Source: Pseudomonadota bacterium (GTDB lineage: Bacteria; Pseudomonadota; Gammaproteobacteria; Xanthomonadales; Xanthomonadaceae). Taken from it: DNA of 11,820 nt. Each line of letters begins with the position of its first letter. Positions within the stretch are counted from its first letter, which is position 1. The position numbers and the translations under genes are program-made. The stretch is from NCBI GenBank assembly GCA_023393895.1, contig JAEXBT010000145.1, positions 1-11,820 on the forward strand, given 5' to 3'. Below are positions 1 through 7,562 of the stretch, in pieces. The notes under the pieces were generated by a model. That model was given only the letters and a program-made list of their open reading frames with translations, ran no database searches and had not been told where the DNA came from.

Positions 1-208
1 CCGGAGGTCAGCACGAAATCTTGCGAGGTTGCATTCCGCGCCAAGCGGTACTGCCAGAGACCGTTCTCGGTGGTCAGCGGCGCTGCGAGCACGAATGCGT
101 CATTCGCCACGGTCTTGGTGGGGTCGATGTCGACCACCTTGATGCCTTCCACGGTCTGCGCGCCGGGGCTGCCTGCGACAGGCTTGATGTCGAGCGTTGT
201 AGTGCCAG
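1..208 (-). repeat. Repeat copy 2: autochaperone-like module end
   Basis: This stretch encodes the end of module 2 and matches 1660-1867 with an offset of exactly 1659 bases (553 codons). The match includes an uninterrupted 44-base identity (106-149 with 1765-1808). DNA identity is much higher here than in the rest of the modules, where only short protein motifs still match. That suggests recent gene conversion or strong purifying selection on this block. Confidence 0.85.
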
Positions 209-3200
209 AGACGTTGCCGGAAATAATCAGCATGTCCGTCTTCGACGCGTCATCGCCAAGGAACGTGCTCAGTCTCAGCCATCCCGACCTGCCGGTGTAA
301 TCGCCGAGCACCGTGACGCGATTTCCCGGCGTTGCCCCGCCCAGATCCAGCGTTCCGAAGTTCTCGATGCTGTAGTAGATATTGGTGTGAGTGGAATATT
401 GCTTATCCGTTGCGCCTGCGCCATCGGGCGGAAAATCCGCCACAGCCAGCGTGCTCGTTGCATCAATATGGATAAGGTTCGGGTATGAGCCTCCAGGGCC
501 CGCCGAAACACCGAGGTCAACGCTCTTTCCCAACTGACCGACATTGTTGTTGTCGTTGATGATCAGGCGCGTACCTTCAAGAAGTTCGATGCGCTCGATC
601 CCGTCGACCTCGGTGAACGTTCCTGCGTTCGTATTGACCCCGCTGTTGGTGGAAACAGACATGGAACCTTGCCCGCGCACACGCAGGGTATCTGCACCTG
701 ATCCGCCGGCCAGATTGAGGATGCCGCTTACATTCGCCGATGAAGCGATGTCAAACAGATCATCACCCTGCTCACCAAAGGCTTCGGAAACTTGTCCGTT
801 GCCAGTGAAATGGAACTGGTCGTTGCCCGCTCCGGCATACAGGTAATTAGTCACGCCGCCGGAAATGTTGAATACGTCGTGGCCGATCAACCCCGAGTCT
901 TCGGCATCCATGTCGCCGAACACTTCCCACCATTGCCCGCCCGTGATATTGAAAACATCGTCGTACTTCTTGCTGGTGTCGGCGATTTCGGCGGCGCTGT
1001 AGCTGCGGTAGCCATCTCCGGAAATACCGCCGAAGCGCTGCGTTCCGCCTTTCAGGTTGATCGTGTCGTTGCCGCCACCCGCACTGACCGTATCGACCTC
1101 TGCGTCATCTTCGATATTGATGATGTCGCCGTCACGCCACCACCAATCCGAGCCGGTCTTGACCGGAAGGATGGGCCCGGCCAGGAGCGAATGGTTGCTA
1201 TGTACGAAATCCAGGCCACGCAGATTGATGGTCGTCGGCACCGGGCCATCCGGACCAATGATGTAATCGAACAGACCGATCCCATCGACGGTGATCTCAT
1301 TGCGCGCGTTTGGATCTGCGGTCAGTGCTGCCTGGGTCACGACACGATCGCGCAGGTCGATCTTGCCCAGCGTGTCATTAGAACTGGAAGTGCCATCACC
1401 ACGAGGATTGGACAGGTCGGTAACGACGGTGATGGGCTTGTCGGTGGTTACCGCCCTGCTGTGGAGATTGACGACGCAATTGGTGACTTCGATGCGCTCC
1501 AGACCATCGAACTCGTAACGCCCGTTCGCCGCGTTGGAAATCGAGGCGTAGCTTCCGGGCGGGGTAGATCCGTGACGCTCCAACTTGCGTGTGCCCCCCG
1601 TGTCGGTGACCGCACACTGCGACGGGCCAGGCGGCGGCGGTGGCGGCGGTGTCGCAGTCCCGGAAGTCAGCACGAAGTCCTGCGTGCTGGCGTTGCGGGT
1701 CAAGCGGTACTGCCACAGCCCGTTCTCGGTGGTGAGCGGCGCGGAGAGCACGAACGCGTCATTGGCCACGGTCTTGGTGGGGTCGATGTCGACCACCTTG
1801 ATGCCTTCGACGGTTTGCGCGCCGGGGCTGCCGGCCACGGGCTTGATGTCCAGCGTGGTTGTACCGGAGACGTTTCCGAACAAATTGAGCCAATCGTGGT
1901 CCGAGTCATCGCCACCCAGATAAACACTCATCAGCACGCGGCCGCCACCGACGTAGTCGCCATAGATATCGAACTTGTTGCCGGGTGCATCCTGCCCCAG
2001 ATCGATCGTCCCGAGATTGGTGACGTGGTAGACGAGCGTTGATGCGGCGCCCGTCAATCCGGGCTGGGTGAAGTTGGTGGGCCGCTTCTTGCTGACGATG
2101 ACGGCGCTGGTGGCATCAATCAAGAATCGATCGTTATCCACATTTGCGCCTTCTTGCCCCAAACGGAATGGATCAATCAAGGGCGCGCCGTCATCCTCGG
2201 GATTCTCCAGCGTGAGCTGCGTGCCATCCCGCAGCTCGATGACATTCATGGCACGGATCGAGGTGTTTCCCGTGGGGTTGGTGGTTCCGTTCGGGCGCTC
2301 ACTGGCTACCAGAGTTACCCCACGAATGATCAGCGTATCGGCGCCATTGCCTTTGGGAAGGAGCGGGTCACCCTCGTCGCCTGCGATGTTCCACAACTGC
2401 TTGGCGTCCACGCCGGCGTTGAGGATGAAAGTATCGTCACCCGAGTCGCCGAACACGTCATGGACCGCAATCGCACCCAGGAAGTTGAACGTGTCGTTGC
2501 CGCCATCACCCTCGATGTGGTCGATAGTGCCGCCATGGAGATTGAAGACATCGTTACCCTTGGCCCATGTCCCTTGGCTGGAGTCTTCTCTCCCGCTGTC
2601 GCCGTACACACCGGTGTACGTACCGCCACGGATATTGATTACGTCATCGAAGGTATTGGCGGGATTGGCCAGCGTGGCGTCATCGTAACCAGCTCGATTA
2701 TCGCCATACACGCTCTGGGCACGACCGCCCTCCAAGTTCAGCGTGTCGTTGCCGCCGCCGGCGTAGACGCTGGTGCGGATATCGGTGCCTTCGCGGATAT
2801 TGATGATGTCGCCGTTGCGGATCACGTTGTCATCCGACGCGGAAACCACATAGAGCCCGTCGATACGCATACCTTCGAGGTTCAACGTGGTCGGCGCCAC
2901 GCCTCCCGGCCCGATGATGCTGCCGTAACGGTTGATGCCCTTGATGGTGATCACGTTGCGCGCATTGGCATCGGTGACGATCCGGTTCTGCAGTTCGATG
3001 GCGCCGACGAACACATCACGCGGGTTGTTGCCTCCACTGCTCTGGTTGCCGTTCCCGTAGAGATCGGTCACGTTGACATCGACGGTGATGGCTTCGGCCG
3101 TGGTCACCGCGGTGCTGGCGATGGGGACGTAGCAGTTGCCGACCTCGATCCGGGTGTGGTCCTTGCTGTCGAAGGTGCCACTCTGATCCGGGTAGCGGTA

Positions 3201-3461
3201 GCGTGTCCCCGCTGGGACGCCGGCAGGCCGGTCGAAACGAACGGTCTTGCCGCCATTGCTGTCGACACGCGAGCATTCGGCTGCGAGCGATGTCTGCGGC
3301 GCCATGGCAAGCCCCCCGGTCGCCGCCACGATGGCCAGCGCAAGCGCATGTCGGCGCAAGGGGTTGGATGAAAGCTGGGCCGGCGCCGGCGGCGGCACGA
3401 CCGGGTATCTGAGGCCGGCTGGCCCATTGATCGGCGCCGGCTGGGTGTATCTGCGGGTCAT
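1..3461 (-). CDS. Modular autotransporter-type surface protein, N-terminal 1153 residues (3' end outside window)
   Basis: One open frame runs without a stop from ATG 3461 to the window edge. Residues 1-35 are an unusual proline-rich leader. Residues 36-61 (RR, hydrophobic stretch, TSLAA) look like a Sec signal peptide. Then come two homologous modules, 63-615 and 616-1153, each opening with a Cys pair, continuing as a beta-solenoid-like stretch with scattered GxGNDTxNL motifs, and ending in a block (GTTTLDIKPV, QTVEGIKVVDID, LWQYRL) like the C-terminal passenger or autochaperone region of pertactin-type autotransporters. A TATPPPPPPPGPSQ linker joins the modules. Such passengers act at the cell surface in adhesion or as enzymes; no catalytic motif is seen and no function is assigned. 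No beta-barrel is visible; it should lie beyond base 1, so the autotransporter class is inferred. The start at 3461 has AAGGA nine bases upstream; an in-frame ATG at 3470 directly abuts that site and is less likely. Codon use looks less GC-biased than in the neighbours. Confidence 0.75.
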   Translation of the reverse strand, partial: MTRRYTQPAPINGPAGLRYPVVPPPAPAQLSSNPLRRHALALAIVAATGGLAMAPQTSLAAECSRVDSNGGKTVRFDRPAGVPAGTRYRYPDQSGTFDSKDHTRIEVGNCYVPIASTAVTTAEAITVDVNVTDLYGNGNQSSGGNNPRDVFVGAIELQNRIVTDANARNVITIKGINRYGSIIGPGGVAPTTLNLEGMRIDGLYVVSASDDNVIRNGDIINIREGTDIRTSVYAGGGNDTLNLEGGRAQSVYGDNRAGYDDATLANPANTFDDVINIRGGTYTGVYGDSGREDSSQGTWAKGNDVFNLHGGTIDHIEGDGGNDTFNFLGAIAVHDVFGDSGDDTFILNAGVDAKQLWNIAGDEGDPLLPKGNGADTLIIRGVTLVASERPNGTTNPTGNTSIRAMNVIELRDGTQLTLENPEDDGAPLIDPFRLGQEGANVDNDRFLIDATSAVIVSKKRPTNFTQPGLTGAASTLVYHVTNLGTIDLGQDAPGNKFDIYGDYVGGGRVLMSVYLGGDDSDHDWLNLFGNVSGTTTLDIKPVAGSPGAQTVEGIKVVDIDPTKTVANDAFVLSAPLTTENGLWQYRLTRNASTQDFVLTSGTATPPPPPPPGPSQCAVTDTGGTRKLERHGSTPPGSYASISNAANGRYEFDGLERIEVTNCVVNLHSRAVTTDKPITVVTDLSNPRGDGTSSSNDTLGKIDLRDRVVTQAALTADPNARNEITVDGIGLFDYIIGPDGPVPTTINLRGLDFVHSNHSLLAGPILPVKTGSDWWWRDGDIINIEDDAEVDTVSAGGGNDTINLKGGTQRFGGISGDGYRSYSAAEIADTSKKYDDVFNITGGQWWEVFGDMDAEDSGLIGHDVFNISGGVTNYLYAGAGNDQFHFTGNGQVSEAFGEQGDDLFDIASSANVSGILNLAGGSGADTLRVRGQGSMSVSTNSGVNTNAGTFTEVDGIERIELLEGTRLIINDNNNVGQLGKSVDLGVSAGPGGSYPNLIHIDATSTLAVADFPPDGAGATDKQYSTHTNIYYSIENFGTLDLGGATPGNRVTVLGDYTGRSGWLRLSTFLGDDASKTDMLIISGNVSGTTTLDIKPVAGSPGAQTVEGIKVVDIDPTKTVANDAFVLAAPLTTENGLWQYRLARNATSQDFVLTS
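1660..1867 (-). repeat. Repeat copy 1: autochaperone-like module end
   Basis: This stretch encodes the end of module 1 (GTTTLDIKPV through DFVLTSG), the partner of the copy at 1-208. It is followed in the protein by the seven-proline linker encoded at about 1629-1658 and by the first Cys of module 2. An autochaperone-like segment normally occurs once, just before the beta-barrel, so an internal copy is unusual. Confidence 0.85.
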
Positions 3462-3470
3462 GTGAGTCAT

Positions 3471-3698
3471 TCCTTGGAGGACAGGGATACGGCGGCGCTT
3501 GCGCGCCGCCGCATGTCCGTCTCGCCAAGGGGATCGCATCGCGTGACGAACAGCACACACATTAGGGAACGTGGGTGCTGGTCACGCCTGCCAGAAATTA
3601 CAGGTTAACCACGCTGTTCGTCACTCGCTTGGTGTCGTTCGTCACCGAGAAGCCGATGTCGATGTCGATGATAGGTACGTGCCCTATCGTGGAAATTC
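3471..3698. promoter_or_regulatory. Upstream region of the autotransporter gene with repeated TTCGTCAC motifs
   Basis: No convincing gene is seen here. GTGACGAACAGC (3543-3554) and its exact reverse complement GCTGTTCGTCAC (3613-3624) form a 12-base inverted repeat. A further GTTCGTCAC at 3637-3645 repeats the second arm 21 bases on. The palindrome GGTTAACC lies at 3603-3610. A 9-bp stem with a TTGC loop (3490-3511) sits in the probable mRNA leader just before the ribosome binding site (CCTCCAAGGA on the minus strand, 3471-3480). I see no clear -35/-10 pair. The repeats could be operator sites for the autotransporter gene; this is inference from position. Confidence 0.4.
3490..3511 (-). other. 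GC-rich hairpin in the autotransporter mRNA leader
   Basis: A perfect 9-base stem, CGGCGGCGC paired with GCGCCGCCG, with the loop TTGC. It lies 10 bases before the purine-rich ribosome binding site. It could protect the 5' end or modulate translation. It lacks a T-tract, so it is not a typical terminator. Confidence 0.4.
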
Positions 3699-3950
3699 TT
3701 GCAAGCAACGCCATACGTGCCCGGAGGCATCTTGCATGGTTTCGACGCATGGAAGCTCGTGATCAGCAGCACCTATCCTGGCCGATGCGTGGCTTCTTTC
3801 GTTCACCGGACCTGGGAGATCGGAGTGATCTTGGGGCTGGCCGAGCGCACCGTGAACTTCCACGTCTATCAGGCCGCGGACAAGCTGGGGACGCGTGGCA
3901 GGCAGTCGACGGTCGCACGTGCGTTCACGCTGGGTCTGGTGCAGCCGTAA
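3699..3950 (+). pseudogene. Remnant of a LuxR-family regulator (C-terminal HTH only)
   Basis: The last 46 or so codons of this open frame (TTG start, TAA at 3948-3950) read as a good LuxR/GerE helix-turn-helix. TWEIGVILGLAERTVNFHV is followed by KLGTRGRQSTVARAFTLGLV, with the usual helix-turn-helix and dimerisation-helix pattern. The sequence before it is short and unlike any sensor domain. The normal start of the HTH (an LTPRE-like segment) is missing in all three plus frames, and no ribosome binding site is seen. The likeliest reading is a decayed N-terminally deleted regulator of the quorum-sensing LuxR type. A free-standing 83-residue HTH protein is possible but less likely. It lies convergent to rpoH and divergent from the autotransporter gene, so it may once have regulated the latter; that is inference. 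Confidence 0.6.
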
Positions 3951-3984
3951 GCGATCCTACGAGGCGGCATCATCACCCAGCGCA

Positions 3985-4010
3985 AACGGCCCGGATCGCT
4001 CCGGGCCGTT
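3985..4010. terminator. Intrinsic terminator hairpin, probably bidirectional
   Basis: A perfect 11-bp stem, AACGGCCCGGA with TCCGGGCCGTT, around the loop TCGC. It sits 31 bases after the rpoH stop codon and 34 bases after the stop of the LuxR remnant. On the minus strand the stem ends in TTT then GCG. On the plus strand it is followed by a T-rich but interrupted tail. Its position between two convergent reading frames supports a termination role for rpoH. Confidence 0.8.
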
Positions 4011-4041
4011 CGTGTCTTGGGATGGATACAGGGCCCGATGC

Positions 4042-4920
<879 letters not shown>

Positions 4921-4930
4921 GTCGGTGATT

Positions 4931-4957
4931 TTAGCAGTCGTCACGGGTGAGTGCTAA
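4931..4957. promoter_or_regulatory. CIRCE-like element (HrcA operator) before rpoH
   Basis: TTAGCAGTC, nine bases, GAGTGCTAA. This equals the CIRCE consensus TTAGCACTC-N9-GAGTGCTAA except for one base in the left arm (17 of 18 arm positions), with the exact nine-base spacer. It ends ten bases before the rpoH ATG, so it lies in the promoter or mRNA leader. CIRCE is the operator of the heat-shock repressor HrcA, classically at groESL and hrcA-grpE-dnaKJ. hrcA itself is not in this window, so HrcA control here is inferred from the site. Confidence 0.85.
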
Positions 4958-4977
4958 CGGCGGAGATGCAGTGTTTT

Positions 4978-4993
4978 GTTCCATTCATGGAAC
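4978..4993. promoter_or_regulatory. Inverted repeat in the rpoH upstream region
   Basis: GTTCCAT-TC-ATGGAAC has perfect 7-base arms, 21 bases upstream of the CIRCE element. On the minus strand its second arm supplies GGAACAA, which stands 16 bases before CGTTAG (minus strand, at the edge of CIRCE). This spacing resembles a sigma-E/ECF type promoter. Either an operator or an ECF -35 region is possible; the -10 match is weak. Confidence 0.3.
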
Positions 4994-5074
4994 GGTTGCA
5001 GGTTCCGGGGCTGCGCCATTCCAGCATCCGGCGCGTTATGCCGAGGTGGGGATCCGATGACCGTTTGCAAGCGT

Positions 5075-5779
5075 TCAGCCGGCGCTGGCCTGTGCGGGGA
5101 GCGACCAGTCGATGCCGGCCAGGCCGCGACGCGCCAGGTAATCGTTGGCCTGGGAGAAGTGCCGGCAGCCGAGGAAGCCCCGATGCGCCGACAGCGGCGA
5201 GGGATGCGGCGCCTTCAGCACGCGGTGACGGCGCGCGTCGATCACCTTGCCCTTGGCCTGCGCGTAGCTGCCCCAGAGCAGGAACACCAGTCCCTCGCGC
5301 TCGCGGTTGAGCACATCGATGACATGGTCGGTGAAGCCTTCCCAGCCCTTGCCCTGATGGCTGCCGGCGCGCCCCTCCTCGACCGTCAGCACGCTGTTGA
5401 GCAGCAATACGCCACGCGACGCCCAGGGCATCAGGTAGCCGTGAGTGGGCCGCTGGAAGCCCACATCGGCCTGCAGTTCCTTGTAGATGTTGTCGAGCGA
5501 TGGCGGCACCGGCACGCCCGGCAGCACCGAAAAGCAGAGCCCATGCGCCTGCCCGGGGCCGTGGTAGGGGTCCTGGCCCAGGATCACCACCTTCACCGCG
5601 TCGAACGGGGTGGCGTCGAACGCGGCGAAGATGCGTCCCGGCGCCGGGTGGATGCGCGCACCGGCGGCGCGGCGGGCGCGCAGGAAGGTCGACAACGCCT
5701 GCATGTCCTCGCGCGCGAACCAGTCACCGACGCGCGCTGTCCACGACAGTTCAAGCCGCAACTCGCGAGGCGTGCTCAT
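5075..5779 (-). CDS. ung: Uracil-DNA glycosylase, family 1
   Basis: This enzyme excises uracil from DNA, starting base-excision repair of deaminated cytosine or misincorporated dUMP. At 234 residues it is near the E. coli length of 229. Visible active-site elements are the water-activating loop GQDPYH (68-73, catalytic Asp70), the uracil-stacking Phe83 in LCFSV, Asn128 in LLLNSV for uracil recognition, and the DNA-intercalating loop [10 protein letters not shown] (192-201) with His192. All key residues are intact, so the enzyme should be active. Its ATG overlaps the TGA of the upstream receiver protein gene in an ATGA of four bases. No Shine-Dalgarno is seen, which fits translational coupling. 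It is the last gene of the ftsE-ftsX cluster before the rpoH control region. No clear terminator follows, so read-through into rpoH is possible. Confidence 0.97.
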   Translation of the reverse strand: MSTPRELRLELSWTARVGDWFAREDMQALSTFLRARRAAGARIHPAPGRIFAAFDATPFDAVKVVILGQDPYHGPGQAHGLCFSVLPGVPVPPSLDNIYKELQADVGFQRPTHGYLMPWASRGVLLLNSVLTVEEGRAGSHQGKGWEGFTDHVIDVLNREREGLVFLLWGSYAQAKGKVIDARRHRVLKAPHPSPLSAHRGFLGCRHFSQANDYLARRGLAGIDWSLPAQASAG

Positions 5780-6627
5780 GCCGGGGACGCGCTGGGCTCC
5801 GACGCCATCGCCAGGCGCAGCTGGAACAGGGTCTTGGTCAGCAACAGGCGCTCCTCGATGGGCTTGAGCACCAGGTCGTTGGCGCCGGCCTGGATCAGCC
5901 CGCGCTGGTTGTCGGCGTTCTCGTCGCCGGTCATCACCAGCACCGGCAAACGGCGCTTGCCGTGGCCCAGCCGCTCGCGGACGTGGGACAGCACGTCCTG
6001 GCCGGTGAGCTGGCCGGTGAGATACATGTCGGTCAGCACCAGATCACAGCCGGGCTGGCCGTCTTCGGCCGTGCGGGCGTCCAGCCAGGCGACCGCATCC
6101 TCGGCGCTGGCCAGGTGGGTCACGCGCAAGGCATGGGATTCCAGCATCTTCTTGGTGGCGTGGGCGACCACCCGGCTGTCCTCGACGTAGAGGACGTGCG
6201 CGCCCGGGACCGATTCCGGATGCACATAGCCACGGATGAAGGTGGCGAGCGCGCCCATGCCGAGCGACTTGTCGAACCAGTCGGTGACCTCGTCGCCCAG
6301 CGTGCGTGCCTCAAGCCGCGCCTGCGCCTCGCCCGAGACCACGATGACCGGCACATAGGCCTGTCCCGCTGATTCCCGTACCGCATCGGCGACGGCCAGG
6401 CCGTCGCCATCCGGCAGTGCCAGCGCCGTCGTGACCAGGTCGACCCCGCCCGAAGCCAGCTGCGCGCGCGCGGCGGCCAGGCTCTCGCAGGGCAGCACGG
6501 TGACGTTGGGCAGCTCCTTCACCAGCACATCGCCGATCAGCTTGCGCACCAGTTTCGAGCCATCGACCACCATCACCCGCGGGGCGTCGGAGACCACATG
6601 GCGCAGGTCATGGCGATGTGCGTTCAT
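5776..6627 (-). CDS. Tandem receiver-domain protein (degenerate REC followed by intact REC), no output domain
   Basis: The 283 residues contain two CheY-like receiver domains and nothing else recognisable. The first (about 17-131) keeps the fold pattern ([36 protein letters not shown]), but Ala68 stands where the phosphorylated Asp should be and Gly23 replaces the second acidic-pocket residue. It is therefore a pseudo-receiver. The second (about 143-275) has the full set: Glu149/Asp150, phospho-acceptor Asp200 in VLTDMYL, Thr233 in VMTGDE and Lys255 in VLKPI. No DNA-binding, GGDEF, EAL or HD-GYP domain is present and no kinase is encoded nearby, so the target and the cognate kinase are unknown. 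Start ATG 6627 overlaps the ftsX stop by one base (TGATG) and has GGAG five bases upstream; the stop overlaps ung. A CheY-like or phospho-relay role is inference. Confidence 0.88.
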   Translation of the reverse strand: MNAHRHDLRHVVSDAPRVMVVDGSKLVRKLIGDVLVKELPNVTVLPCESLAAARAQLASGGVDLVTTALALPDGDGLAVADAVRESAGQAYVPVIVVSGEAQARLEARTLGDEVTDWFDKSLGMGALATFIRGYVHPESVPGAHVLYVEDSRVVAHATKKMLESHALRVTHLASAEDAVAWLDARTAEDGQPGCDLVLTDMYLTGQLTGQDVLSHVRERLGHGKRRLPVLVMTGDENADNQRGLIQAGANDLVLKPIEERLLLTKTLFQLRLAMASEPSASPA

Positions 6628-7562
6628 CAGCGCTCCGGGCGCGTCTGGCGCAGGTAGTGGCCGGTGACCAGGCCTGCACCGAGCCAGCCGAGCAGGCCGG
6701 CACCGAGCGCGACCAGCAGCGCCTGCAGAGGATTGAAGCCCTGCAGCGCGAAGCGGCTGCCGTAGCTGGCGGCGAGCTGCGCGAGCGGCGGCGAAAGGTA
6801 GTGGTTGGCCGCGGTCAGCAGGCCGAGCGCAACCAGTCCCGCGGCCAGCCCGTACCACGCGCCCAGATAGAGGAACGGCCGGCGGATGAAGCCATCGGTG
6901 GCACCGAGCAGCTGCAGCACGCCGATCTCCTCCTTGCGTGACTGGATATCCAGTCGCACCGTGTTGCCGACCACCAGCAGCGCACCGATTCCGAGCAGCA
7001 GCGCAAGCACCCACGCTAGCCGGCGGCCGAACGACAGCCACTGGTCGAGTCGCTCGCGCCAGACCGCATCGTGCTGGACCAGCTCGGCTTCGGGCAGCGC
7101 GCGCAGGGCTTCGGCGAGCCGTGCTTCGTCGCCCTTCGGCGTGACGATGTACAGGTGCGGCAGCGGGTTGCCTTCGAGCTGGTCCACCGCATTGCCGAGC
7201 ACGCTGTCCTGGCGGAACTGTGCCAGTCCCTCTTCCGGCGTCACCCATGCGAGGTTGGCGACATCCGCCCGCTCGCGCAGCTCGCCGGCGAGTGCCCGCG
7301 CACGCTCAAGCGCGATCTCGGGCTTGAGGAAGACGCTGATCTCGCGCGAGGCCTCGACGCTGCCGGTGAAGCGCTCGACGTTGGACAGGATCAGGCCGAG
7401 GCCGAGCGGCAGCGACAGCGCCACCGCCATCACCCCGATCGTGAGCAGGGTCGCCCACGGCTTGCGCAGCGCGCGGCCCAGGCTCGCAACCAACGAGTAC
7501 AGGTGGTGGTCGAACCAGGTGCCGACGCCGGATTGCGTCACCGGGGCCTGCGGCTTATTCAT
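6627..7562 (-). CDS. ftsX: Cell-division ABC transporter-like permease FtsX
   Basis: This is the inner-membrane partner of FtsE. In gammaproteobacteria FtsEX sits at the septum and activates periplasmic amidases through EnvC-type partners rather than moving a known substrate. The 311 residues show an N-terminal cytoplasmic part, TM1 at about 37-60, a large periplasmic loop at about 61-180 (EISVFLK at the start, DAVWRERLDQW before TM2), TM2 at about 182-204, the cytoplasmic coupling segment SRKEEIGVLQLLGAT (208-222), typical of the family, TM3 at about 229-252 and TM4 at about 280-302. The ATG overlaps the end of ftsE by 8 bases. GGAGGA lies eight bases before it, inside ftsE. The stop overlaps the next gene by one base. 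Confidence 0.97.
   Translation of the reverse strand: MNKPQAPVTQSGVGTWFDHHLYSLVASLGRALRKPWATLLTIGVMAVALSLPLGLGLILSNVERFTGSVEASREISVFLKPEIALERARALAGELRERADVANLAWVTPEEGLAQFRQDSVLGNAVDQLEGNPLPHLYIVTPKGDEARLAEALRALPEAELVQHDAVWRERLDQWLSFGRRLAWVLALLLGIGALLVVGNTVRLDIQSRKEEIGVLQLLGATDGFIRRPFLYLGAWYGLAAGLVALGLLTAANHYLSPPLAQLAASYGSRFALQGFNPLQALLVALGAGLLGWLGAGLVTGHYLRQTRPER

Noticed and set aside
792..2042. Plus-strand open frame of 416 codons (and a similar one at 2154-3371)
   Set aside because: Both are antisense to the autotransporter gene. Their translated repeats only mirror the minus-strand module repeats, and the minus frame has a signal peptide and homologous modules.
1050..2765. RTX toxin / type I secretion substrate
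   Set aside because: The GxGxD motifs are not in tandem nonapeptides, an N-terminal Sec-type signal is present, and the module ends resemble pertactin-type passengers.
3655..3672. Short tandem GATGTC repeat
   Set aside because: Only two full copies and a partial third; not enough to call a repeat element.
3571..3762. Small plus-strand frame of 63 codons
   Set aside because: No ribosome binding site, no family resemblance, and it runs through the repeated upstream motifs; treated as non-coding.
6628..7248. N-terminal extension of the two-receiver protein upstream of ATG 6627
   Set aside because: The frame is open further upstream but overlaps ftsX in another frame with no domain. ATG 6627 has GGAG five bases before it and begins just ahead of the first receiver.
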